A DNA stretch of 64,000 nt from an uncultured Paracoccaceae bacterium (GTDB lineage: Bacteria; Pseudomonadota; Alphaproteobacteria; Rhodobacterales; Rhodobacteraceae): NCBI GenBank assembly GCA_947493145.1, contig CANLPZ010000001.1:1392501-1456500 (forward strand). Reading direction: 5' to 3'. Position 1 is the first letter of the stretch, and each line of letters starts with the position of its first letter. This document shows positions 45,083 to 51,516 of this stretch, one piece after another. The notes beneath the pieces are model-generated. The model did not search any database and had not been told where the DNA came from. It saw nothing but the letters and a program-made list of their open reading frames with translations. A program made the translations under genes and the position numbers.

Positions 45083-46375
45083 ATGGTTGATATTGCCACC
45101 CGTGTTTGGTCCCACAAATGGAAGATGGACCCTATCGTTAGGTCCTTAATAGACACTGATTTTTACAAACTTTTGATGTGCCAATCGGTGTTTCGCAACA
45201 AACCAGACACTCAAGTCACGTTCAGCCTGATCAACCGGTCCAAACACATTCGGCTTGCGGATCTGATTGACGAAGGCGAGCTGCGCGAGCAATTGGAACA
45301 CATCCGGTCCCTGTCTCTGTCACGCGGCGAAAGCACATGGTTGCGCGGAAATACATTCTACGGCAAACGCCAAATGTTTCGTCCAGATTTTATGGAATGG
45401 TTTGAAAACCTGTGTCTGCCCGATTACCACTTGGAAAAGCGCGATGGCCAGTATGAGCTGACGTTCGAAGGGTCATGGCCCGAGGTTATGCTGTGGGAAA
45501 TTCCGGCTCTAAGCGTGTTGATGGAACTGCGCGGACGGGCTGTTCTGAACGACATGCGCCGGTTTGAGCTTCAGGTGCTGTATGCCCGCGCGATGACAAA
45601 ACTGTGGGAAAAGGTGGAACGCCTGCGCGATGTGCCCGACCTGCGGCTGGCTGATTTCGGGACCCGTCGTCGGCATTCCTTTTTGTGGCAAGACTGGTGC
45701 GTGCAGGCCATGCACGAAGGCTTGGGTGAAAATTTTGTTGGAACCTCGAACTGTTTGATCGCCAAAAACCGCGAGCTTGAGGCGATCGGAACGAATGCGC
45801 ATGAACTGCCGATGGTCTATTCCGCCTTGGCAGAGACGGATAGCGAACTGGCCCGCGCGCCCTATGATGTGTTGGAAGACTGGCAAGAGGAACACGACGG
45901 CAACCTGCGCATCATCCTGCCCGATACCTATGGGACCGAAGGGTTTCTGAAACACGCGCCAGATTGGTTAACCGGCTGGACAGGCATCCGCATCGACAGC
46001 GGAGACCCCGCCGCAGGCGCCGAAGCGGCGATTAGATGGTGGACGGAACGGGGCGAGGACCCCCGCGAAAAATTGGTGATCTTTTCAGACGGTCTAGACG
46101 TCGACAAAATCGCCGAACTCTCCACCCAATTCGCCGGCCGCTGCCGCGTGTCATTCGGCTGGGGCACGCTGCTGACCAATGATTTCCGAGGGCTGGTGCA
46201 AAACGACGCCCTATCCCCGTTCTCTCTGGTCTGCAAAGCCGTCAGCGCGAATGGGAAGCCCACCGTGAAACTGTCCGACAACCCGAATAAGGCGATGGGG
46301 CCAGAGGGCGAGGTTGAGCGGTATAAGAGGGTGTTTGGTGTTGGTGAGCAGGTTGGGGTTGAGGTTTTGGTTTAA
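45083..46375 (+). CDS. pncB: Nicotinate phosphoribosyltransferase
   Basis: Joins nicotinate and PRPP to give nicotinate mononucleotide; 430 residues. It has SLIDTDFYKLLMCQSVF, FGTRRRHSFLWQDW, FVGTSNCLIAKNRELEAIGTNAHELPMVYSALAE and the C-terminal IRIDSGDPAAGAEAAIRWW / IFSDGLDVDKI / FGWGTLLTNDFRG phosphate-binding pieces, the standard PncB fold. Starts directly after pncA. By eye it is clearly G+C-richer, with more C/G third positions, than genes on either side. It ends one base before the converging cyclase gene. Confidence 0.96.
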   Translation: MVDIATRVWSHKWKMDPIVRSLIDTDFYKLLMCQSVFRNKPDTQVTFSLINRSKHIRLADLIDEGELREQLEHIRSLSLSRGESTWLRGNTFYGKRQMFRPDFMEWFENLCLPDYHLEKRDGQYELTFEGSWPEVMLWEIPALSVLMELRGRAVLNDMRRFELQVLYARAMTKLWEKVERLRDVPDLRLADFGTRRRHSFLWQDWCVQAMHEGLGENFVGTSNCLIAKNRELEAIGTNAHELPMVYSALAETDSELARAPYDVLEDWQEEHDGNLRIILPDTYGTEGFLKHAPDWLTGWTGIRIDSGDPAAGAEAAIRWWTERGEDPREKLVIFSDGLDVDKIAELSTQFAGRCRVSFGWGTLLTNDFRGLVQNDALSPFSLVCKAVSANGKPTVKLSDNPNKAMGPEGEVERYKRVFGVGEQVGVEVLV

Positions 46376-46376
46376 A

Positions 46377-47405
46377 TTATTTTTTTGGGTTCAAACGAGC
46401 TTTTACCTTTTCAAGTTCGTCTTGAGAGATCGTTGTGCCCGTTGTTTCTTGAGACCCTGCTTCTAGCTCTTTATTGCTCTCTTCATTTGTGGCAAAGTCT
46501 TTTTCCCAGCTTGGGACAAAAATTTCTCTATAGTAAGATGGTTCTTCAATTTCGTGGTCGGTTCCTGATAATTTCAGTGCGGGTGAATTCACTTCGTGGA
46601 ATTTTTCAAATTCTTCAAGGTAGGCTTTTATGGCGGCAGGAGCAGTTTGACTTGTGCCGGCAAGATTTTCGAGAGTTTTTTGAAGAGAATCTTTTTTTGG
46701 ATTGCGCTCTGTGTTTATTCCTAAAATTGGAAACTCTGCGTCGGCTACAACGCCTTTCAATTTGTTTGTTCCAAGGAATTTAATTTCAAACGTCCCGAGC
46801 TTTCCCAACGTATCAACATTTTGGTAAGTCATACAAATAATCTTGGCCAGCGATGGCGATATGGTAAAAAGGTTTGTTGCAGAATTTTTTGCAATCCTGA
46901 AGCCAGAGTCTATGCCGGAACCCAAAAACTCAAAAGTGTGAGGGGTCTCATCAGCTTGTTTTTCTATTGCTTCTGTAATGATTTCTGGTTGTTCGAAGTG
47001 AACCATTACAGTTTGATTTGGATATGGAAACGATGCTAGCCAACCGTTACCTTTCAGGTCCAATCCCAAATCTTTTATTTTGGTGGAATAGGAATCCATA
47101 GCGTCTCGAAATGCACTCACTAAAGTGATAATTTGAGCACAACTATCCACGCGATTAACAAAAATCAGTTCGTCACCAATTGTTTTCCATAGCTTTGGAG
47201 TCGCCGATTGGAATTCCTTACATTGGTTCTGGTTTTCACTGCAAATACCGGCAAATTTTGCGGTGAAGGAATCTTTAAAATTCGAGTAAAAATCTTCGAA
47301 ATGCGGTAGCCAGTCGCGTGGGTTTTTTTGTTTATTTTTGAATGCTGTCGATCCCGTCAAATCTACCGATAAGAACAATCGAACGCGATATTTGGGTGTT
47401 TCCAC
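46377..47405 (-). CDS. Stand-alone class III nucleotide cyclase-like protein
   Basis: 342 residues; a class III adenylate/guanylate cyclase core at about 8-232 without receptor or membrane parts. Metal-binding Asp15 (FLSVDLTGSTAF) and Asp78 (KLWKTIGDELIF) are present. Aligned by eye to mammalian adenylyl cyclase, Lys74 matches the base-selecting Lys, Glu159 the base-selecting Asp (conservative change), Asp166 replaces the transition-state Asn, and Arg170 is kept (FEFLGSGIDSGFRI). KGNGWLASFPYPN and LKGVVADAEFPILGI resemble the subfamily that includes Pycsar cyclases; this is from memory. The C-terminus (about 240-342) is charged and unassigned. The GTG start overlaps the protease stop (TAGTG) with GGAG upstream, so the two are coupled. 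AT-rich. Confidence 0.75.
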   Translation of the reverse strand: METPKYRVRLFLSVDLTGSTAFKNKQKNPRDWLPHFEDFYSNFKDSFTAKFAGICSENQNQCKEFQSATPKLWKTIGDELIFVNRVDSCAQIITLVSAFRDAMDSYSTKIKDLGLDLKGNGWLASFPYPNQTVMVHFEQPEIITEAIEKQADETPHTFEFLGSGIDSGFRIAKNSATNLFTISPSLAKIICMTYQNVDTLGKLGTFEIKFLGTNKLKGVVADAEFPILGINTERNPKKDSLQKTLENLAGTSQTAPAAIKAYLEEFEKFHEVNSPALKLSGTDHEIEEPSYYREIFVPSWEKDFATNEESNKELEAGSQETTGTTISQDELEKVKARLNPKK

Positions 47406-47926
47406 TAAACGCTCTCCGCGCGCACCTTTGCTGCCAATTCGCTTACTCCAAAAATTGAAGCTGCTGATGAAACACCAAAGTTCTTAATGCATTTTTTAAA
47501 TTCTTTTCGGGGCATAATAAGTTGTGCGGCAAACCAATTGGCTTCCCATTCGGCCCTTTGCTGTTCAGGATCACCTTCGACCAAATATCGAGTCGCTCGC
47601 ATACTTGCATTAGGTTCCAAGTCTTGCACCATTGGCAGGTGTAAAAAGAGGTGTCCCAGTTCATGTGCAATTGTAAATCGGTCGCGTCTCGCAGAAGTAT
47701 GTTCCGAAATTACAATTTCAAAATCGTTGATCGATCTTGCAATTATAGAACCGCCTTCGATTTCGTCTTTTTCAACCGAGCCATAACGAATGGAACCGCC
47801 TTGCTCATTTACCATTGGCTCAAGTGGATCGCCGATAGAAAGATTAAAGTGTTCAATTACAATATCAGCGATTTTCTCCACACTTCGCTTATTCCAATTA
47901 GTCGGTATAGGAGATTTAATACTCAA
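47405..47926 (-). CDS. ImmA/IrrE family metallo-endopeptidase
   Basis: 173 residues, a COG2856-type zinc protease. HELGH at 88-92 in RDRFTIAHELGHLFLHLP, with the third-ligand helix EWEANWFAAQLIMPRKEF (Glu128 of the E-A-N motif). The N-terminal part (EKIADIVIEHFNLSIGDPLEP) is the usual lead-in, and no separate sensor or DNA-binding domain is visible. Known relatives cleave repressors (ImmA on ImmR, IrrE/PprI on DdrO) to switch on genes; here no XRE regulator is adjacent, and the partner gene is a cyclase. I take the TTG at 47926 as start because GGAGGA lies seven bases before it; the frame extends to a TTG at 47941 that overlaps this site. Confidence 0.85.
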   Translation of the reverse strand: MSIKSPIPTNWNKRSVEKIADIVIEHFNLSIGDPLEPMVNEQGGSIRYGSVEKDEIEGGSIIARSINDFEIVISEHTSARRDRFTIAHELGHLFLHLPMVQDLEPNASMRATRYLVEGDPEQQRAEWEANWFAAQLIMPRKEFKKCIKNFGVSSAASIFGVSELAAKVRAESV

Positions 47927-47956
47927 TCTGAAGTCCTCCAATCAGAACGGAAAGTG

Positions 47957-47985
47957 AACATAAATTATTTCAAAGATATTATCAA
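47957..47985 (-). promoter_or_regulatory. Candidate promoter of the protease-cyclase cassette
   Basis: On the minus strand TTGATA (47985-47980) and TATGTT (47962-47957) are 17 bases apart, about 30 bases before the protease start. Sequence-pattern evidence only, but it is the best match in the AT-rich gap between arfB and the cassette. Confidence 0.5.
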
Positions 47986-48035
47986 CCCGTTCCTACATGT
48001 TCTTGAATCACAAATAATTTAAAGTAACAAGCTTT

Positions 48036-48452
48036 TTACTCCCCAACCTTCCCCCGCAACGCCTTAACTTCCCCGCGTTTTTTCTTCGCGTCCAAGCGTC
48101 TCCGCACGGACCCTAGTGTCGGTTTGGTCTTGATCCGCCGTTTCGGTCTATGCGTTGCTTTCAAGATCAACTCGGCCAGACGTTCGCGGGCGAGTTCTCG
48201 GTTCCGTGCTTGGGATCTTGTGTCTTGGACAAAGATTACCACGGCGCCGTCGTTGGTCCATTTTTGACCCGCGATTTTGTGCAGGCGGGTTTTGACGAAA
48301 TCGGGCAGGTTGGGGCTGCGCTGGGCCTCAAACCGCAGTTCGACGGCAGTGGAAACTTTGTTTACATTCTGACCGCCCGGACCAGACGCGCGGACGAAAT
48401 GCTCGGTCAGCTCCCAATCCTCAATGGAAATCGTGTCGCTGACCCGCAACAT
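48036..48452 (-). CDS. arfB: Alternative ribosome-rescue factor / peptidyl-tRNA hydrolase ArfB
   Basis: 138 residues, the YaeJ/ICT1 type. It releases peptides from ribosomes stalled without a stop codon. The GGQ motif is in VRASGPGGQNVNKVSTAVELRF (GGQ 26-28), and the basic C-terminal tail (HRPKRRIKTKPTLGSVRRRLDAKKKRGEVKALRGK) is the one that fills the empty mRNA channel. Its ATG shares one base with the SCP2-gene stop (TGATG), so translation is coupled. Confidence 0.94.
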   Translation of the reverse strand: MLRVSDTISIEDWELTEHFVRASGPGGQNVNKVSTAVELRFEAQRSPNLPDFVKTRLHKIAGQKWTNDGAVVIFVQDTRSQARNRELARERLAELILKATHRPKRRIKTKPTLGSVRRRLDAKKKRGEVKALRGKVGE

Positions 48453-48742
48453 CAGTCGACCAAAAGTTCGCTCACTTTGAGCGCGCGCATTTGGTTGCCG
48501 TCGACCTTTAGCTTCCCGCTCATCACCGCCATGATCGGGTTGCGGTCACCGGACAGGATTTCGCGAAAGATTTTTTCTGACGCTTTCAGCGTCACGTCCG
48601 CCTCTGCGTCGCCCTCGGTCGCGCCGTTTTCGTCCAGCATCACCGACCCTTCGTCGGTGATGACCAGTTTGGCCGTACCTTTGATTTGGCCGCGGGCCTT
48701 GGGCGCCAATTTTTCGATAAATTCTGCGATGATATTTGACAT
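48452..48742 (-). CDS. SCP2 sterol-binding domain protein
   Basis: 96-residue single SCP2 domain (lipid or acyl-binding fold): FIEKLAPKARGQIKGTAKLVITDEGSVMLDENG, ADVTLKASEKIFREILSGDRNPIMAVMSGKLKVDG and ALKVSELL, the typical strand-helix pattern with F-x-x-[IL]-x-x-G-x-x-[DN]-P and the M-x-G-K-[LV]-K-[IV]-x-G-[DN] motif. Precise role unknown in bacteria. ATG at 48742 has AGGA upstream. Co-transcribed with arfB; upstream lies a structured region with a micro-ORF and a terminator. Confidence 0.9.
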   Translation of the reverse strand: MSNIIAEFIEKLAPKARGQIKGTAKLVITDEGSVMLDENGATEGDAEADVTLKASEKIFREILSGDRNPIMAVMSGKLKVDGNQMRALKVSELLVD

Positions 48743-48836
48743 GGGGGTAGTCCTATCTGTGATGGTCCAGTTTTTCAATCATGCCCTTTGTGCCCCATGC
48801 GTCGGGCCTGCGGGCAATAACCCCGCGTCACAAACG

Positions 48837-48864
48837 AAAAGGGCCGACCGGCAACGGTCGACCC
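48837..48864 (-). terminator. Minus-strand Rho-independent terminator between micro-ORF and SCP2 gene
   Basis: Read on the minus strand, GGGTCGACCG (48864-48855) pairs with CGGTCGGCCC (48850-48841) with one G-T pair and a 4-base loop, followed by TTTT (48840-48837). It lies about 95 bases before the SCP2 start, so it can end the short upstream transcript or act as an attenuator for SCP2-arfB. Confidence 0.75.
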
Positions 48865-48889
48865 TTCGAGAAATAAGAGGTGGGGCCGG

Positions 48890-48919
48890 TTAGGCGGCTC
48901 CGCCTATTTGGTTCGTCAT
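48890..48919 (-). CDS. Possible second micro-ORF (9 codons)
   Basis: ATG at 48919 starts MTNQIGGAA, 16 bases after the first micro-ORF stop. The ribosome-binding site is poor (TTAGG close to the ATG). The coding bases include a perfect hairpin, TAGGCGG / CCGCCTA (48891-48906, loop of two). More likely part of an RNA structure than a gene; listed because it adjoins the better-supported micro-ORF. Confidence 0.2.
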   Translation of the reverse strand: MTNQIGGAA

Positions 48920-48935
48920 AAACCTAAGGGCTGCC

Positions 48936-48992
48936 CTAGGTCACATCTCCCCAAACTGTCCCGACACCTTTCTCCAAATAATCTCTGATCAC
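48936..48992 (-). CDS. Micro-ORF of 18 codons with near-perfect Shine-Dalgarno
   Basis: GTG at 48992 to TAG at 48936-48938 encodes MIRDYLEKGVGTVWGDVT. AAAGGAGGTG (49007-48998), a full complement of the 16S rRNA tail, sits five bases before the GTG, a far better site than those of most genes here. I do not recognise the peptide. It could be a made microprotein or a leader peptide controlling the SCP2-arfB genes downstream past a terminator. The Shine-Dalgarno is itself complementary to a stretch just upstream (49027-49033), which would hide it. Confidence 0.5.
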   Translation of the reverse strand: MIRDYLEKGVGTVWGDVT

Positions 48993-48998
48993 TGAAGC

Positions 48999-49033
48999 AC
49001 CTCCTTTCTGATTGTTGCCTATACACAGGAGGT
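48999..49033 (-). promoter_or_regulatory. Hairpin sequestering the micro-ORF Shine-Dalgarno
   Basis: On the minus strand ACCTCCT (49033-49027) is the exact complement of AGGAGGT (49005-48999), the core of the micro-ORF ribosome-binding site; the loop is 21 bases. A -10-like TATACT (49051-49046) lies just upstream, only 13 bases after the transporter stop, but without a good -35. Pairing is seen in the sequence; regulation is inferred. Confidence 0.5.
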
Positions 49034-49063
49034 TGCCACAGATTTAGTATATGTCAAAAGAAA

Positions 49064-49687
49064 TTACGCAACTTGTGCTGTAATTTTTCCGACGATGATC
49101 CGGAAGGGGATCAAAGCGATCAAAGCAAGCGACAGTTTGACCATCCAATCAGCGACCGCCAAAGACACCCAAAGCGGCTGCATCGCGCCTTGACCCAGCA
49201 GCGGAACAGCTTCGTTTGCCCATGACACGTCGTTAGATGGTTCGATGAACGACAGGCCGGCTGAGAACGCGATAGTAAAGAACAGCGCCGTATCAACGGT
49301 TGATCCGATAAGGGTTGAGGCAAGCGGCGCTTTCCACCAATTGCCTTCGCGCAGGCGATTGAACACAGCCACGTCCAGCAATTGCGCCGTTAGGAAGGCC
49401 AATCCAGAGCCGATCGCGATGCGCAAAGTCACCAATGGGCCAAACTCGCCCATGATCTGCGTGCCGATGAACGAACAGATGATGCCAACGATGAAACCAG
49501 CAAGAACGACGCGACGGGCAGCGGACGCCCCATAAACGCGGTTCATCACATCGGTCACAAGGAAGGCGATAGGATAAGTGAATGCACCCCAAGTGAGCCA
49601 ATCGCCCAAAAGAAACTGCACAAGAATGTTTGACGCCACAACAATGGCGGCCATGGCGATAACGCCGGGTAGGTAAGTACGTGTCAT
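49064..49687 (-). CDS. Queuosine precursor transporter (YhhQ/VUT family)
   Basis: Six-helix membrane protein of 207 residues. It takes up queuine-type precursors (preQ0/preQ1) in the studied relatives. ASNILVQFLLGDWLTWGAFTYPIAFLVTDVMNRVYG is the YhhQ signature (L-T-W-G-A-x-x-[YF]-P-x-x-[FY]-L-x-x-D-x-x-N-x-x-[YF]-G), then GSGLAFLTAQLLDVAVFNRLR and TLIGSTVDTALFFTIAF. No queuosine synthesis genes are nearby. The 78-base leader upstream can form a closed structure (separate entry). Confidence 0.92.
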   Translation of the reverse strand: MTRTYLPGVIAMAAIVVASNILVQFLLGDWLTWGAFTYPIAFLVTDVMNRVYGASAARRVVLAGFIVGIICSFIGTQIMGEFGPLVTLRIAIGSGLAFLTAQLLDVAVFNRLREGNWWKAPLASTLIGSTVDTALFFTIAFSAGLSFIEPSNDVSWANEAVPLLGQGAMQPLWVSLAVADWMVKLSLALIALIPFRIIVGKITAQVA

Positions 49688-49697
49688 ATCTGGTTTC

Positions 49698-49761
49698 CCG
49701 TTTTGACAAGGTTGCGGGTACTTGGCCCGTTCATCGGGCTGATGGGGGCGTTTAGACGGGA
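49698..49761 (-). promoter_or_regulatory. Possible structured leader of the queuosine transporter gene
   Basis: Between the phytase-like gene stop and the transporter ATG, CCCGT (49698-49702) and ACGGG (49757-49761) are complementary and enclose a hairpin GCCCG / CGGGC (49726-49740, 5-base loop). Related transporter genes in other phyla carry preQ1 riboswitches, but I cannot match this to a known preQ1 class, so a riboswitch is only a possibility. Confidence 0.3.
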
Positions 49762-49765
49762 TAGA

Positions 49766-50638
49766 TTAGTCTGGCAAGAGATATTCGACAATCTCTGTCC
49801 GTTGAAGAAAGCGAAAATTATCGTCAGAAATCAATGTCGCGATCAGTTGACCGTTCGGGTTTTTCCAAACACTGATCCCTTCGAGGTTATCATGAGCCCC
49901 TGCGGACGTCGTCAGAATGGTTTTTTCATTTTGCCCATCGAGATCGAAACGACGAATACGCGTGGTAAAGCTCCACCCTGTGAAATGTCTTTCAAGAAGG
50001 TAAATCCGGTTGTCAGGACCCACATCAAGGCCAGCAACCAGAAATTCGCCGCGTCTTGGGAATGAAAACGGGATAGTCCATTTGCCATTTTCATAACGAT
50101 AAACTGGAAATGGTCGAGTTAGCAATCCTGATCGTTCTGGTACTGTATAGAGCCTGTTTTGTTGATCAATTGCCAAAGCCTCAAGCGACGAATTGTTTTG
50201 CATTTCTTTGAAGTCTGGATGGCGTGGCATCCATGCGGCTTCTGATGTGGGCGATGAATAGGTCCAAACGCGATGGATCGCTTCAAACGAAACATAGATA
50301 CGTCCGTTATCGCGTACGGCGATTCCTTCGGCATCTATTTGAAAGCGCGTCAATGGTTCACCTTTGTCATTTTTCAGCTCAACGAGGTTTCCAAATTCGA
50401 TCCCGCGTATTTGACCGTCTGAGCTACGTTGAAACTTCGATTTCGTAATGTGTCCCTTATCGGTGATGGCATAAAAATCGATCCCATTGTCAAAAACGTG
50501 AATCGATGAAAACCCGCCAAAATTTGACGGGTCTTCTGACCAACGAAAGCTATTATTAAATTCTGCGGTTTGGGCAAAAAGCGGTGTCACCCAAACCGTC
50601 AGTACCGCGACTAACGCGCAACCAAGACGTTTGAACAT
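49766..50638 (-). CDS. Secreted phytase-like / esterase-like beta-propeller protein
   Basis: 290 residues with a cleavable signal peptide (GCALVAVLTVWVTPLFAQ, cut about residue 22-23) and a PF13449-type 'esterase-like activity of phytase' propeller: FGGFSSIHVFDNGIDFYAITDKGHI, DAEGIAVRDNGRIYVSFEA, SSLEALAIDQQNRLYTVPE, VAGLDVGPDNRIYLLER, DNLEGISVWKNPNG. Periplasmic. Related proteins are called phytase-like or phosphodiesterase-like, but activity is untested in most. Its start lies 28 bases inside the end of mepA, so they share a transcript. Confidence 0.87.
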   Translation of the reverse strand: MFKRLGCALVAVLTVWVTPLFAQTAEFNNSFRWSEDPSNFGGFSSIHVFDNGIDFYAITDKGHITKSKFQRSSDGQIRGIEFGNLVELKNDKGEPLTRFQIDAEGIAVRDNGRIYVSFEAIHRVWTYSSPTSEAAWMPRHPDFKEMQNNSSLEALAIDQQNRLYTVPERSGLLTRPFPVYRYENGKWTIPFSFPRRGEFLVAGLDVGPDNRIYLLERHFTGWSFTTRIRRFDLDGQNEKTILTTSAGAHDNLEGISVWKNPNGQLIATLISDDNFRFLQRTEIVEYLLPD

Positions 50639-51516
50639 TGCGCCGGTAAATTCCCCATAGTTAGTTCTTTGCGTTTAGTGGGTGTTTTGTTGGGGTCCGG
50701 TGGGGGCGGGTTCAGGATGTTATCCACCCAAACCTGCGCATCGTCGCATCCATCACCAACTGGAGGAGGGGCTTGATCTTCGCAGTATTGAGCGCCTTTC
50801 GGGCATTTCATACGAATATGAAAATGATAATGGTGTCCCCACCATGGGCGAATTTTGCCCAGCCAGGATTTGTCGCCTGTTGCTTCGTTACACATTTTTA
50901 CCTTTGCACCAGGAAATACAAAAATGCGGGCAACACGCGGGTCTTTTGCTGCGGCTTTCAGGATCTCTTGGTGCCCTTTTGTAAAGCTGCTGTTTGTATA
51001 TGCACCTGCAGCGCGACGTGTTGAAATGGATGACAGGTTTTCGCGTTCGTTTCGCGTCAGGTTTAACCGTTTCGGCGGTAACATCCAAATGTCGGCATCC
51101 AACCCTGATTGATGCGACACGTGACCCGTGCGCATCGGCCCACCGCGCGGTTGTGACATGTCACCGATATAAAGCCCGTTCCAACCTTCTTGCGCAGCGG
51201 CTGTACGGCTCAGTGATTTAAGCAGGTCGATCAATTCAGGGTGTCCCCAGTTGCGGTTCCGGCTAAGTCGCATCGCCTGCCACGTCGGTCCGGTTTCTTG
51301 CAATTCAACCAGCCCAGCGGCGCATCCGTTGGAAAACCCGCCATAGACCTCTGGTGCGCCGGTCGTCGCAATGGGGACCGCGCCAAATAAATGCTTTGCT
51401 ATCCGTGGATCCTCGACAACATTACGCTGCACTTTAGGTGTTTGTTTGGTTTCTTGTTCACCACCACAGGCAGCAAGAAGCGCACATAGCGTGGCAAATT
51501 TGAAAAGCCGGATCAT
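50611..51516 (-). CDS. mepA: Penicillin-insensitive murein endopeptidase
   Basis: LAS-family zinc peptidase of 301 residues cutting DD- and LD-crosslinks in peptidoglycan. Lipoprotein signal IRLFKFATLCALLAACGG (lipobox LAAC). NGCAAGLVELQETGPTWQAMRLSRNRNWGHPELIDLLKSLS, GDMSQPRGGPMRTGHVSHQSGLDADIWM with the metal His and Asp, and WWGHHYHFHIRMKCP with the third His, are all present. The ATG at 51516 overlaps the MFS gene stop (ATGA). Confidence 0.94.
   Translation of the reverse strand: MIRLFKFATLCALLAACGGEQETKQTPKVQRNVVEDPRIAKHLFGAVPIATTGAPEVYGGFSNGCAAGLVELQETGPTWQAMRLSRNRNWGHPELIDLLKSLSRTAAAQEGWNGLYIGDMSQPRGGPMRTGHVSHQSGLDADIWMLPPKRLNLTRNERENLSSISTRRAAGAYTNSSFTKGHQEILKAAAKDPRVARIFVFPGAKVKMCNEATGDKSWLGKIRPWWGHHYHFHIRMKCPKGAQYCEDQAPPPVGDGCDDAQVWVDNILNPPPPDPNKTPTKRKELTMGNLPAQCSNVLVAR

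Noticed and set aside
44480..46375. pncA-pncB as part of the cyclase-protease system (NAD link)
   Set aside because: They are on the opposite strand with different composition and are complete NAD-salvage enzymes; no evidence ties them to the cassette.
48998..49007. CACCTCCTTT identical to the 3' end of 16S rRNA, as if a truncated rRNA gene
   Set aside because: Only the tail motif matches. On the opposite strand it is a perfect Shine-Dalgarno for the 18-codon ORF, which explains it better.
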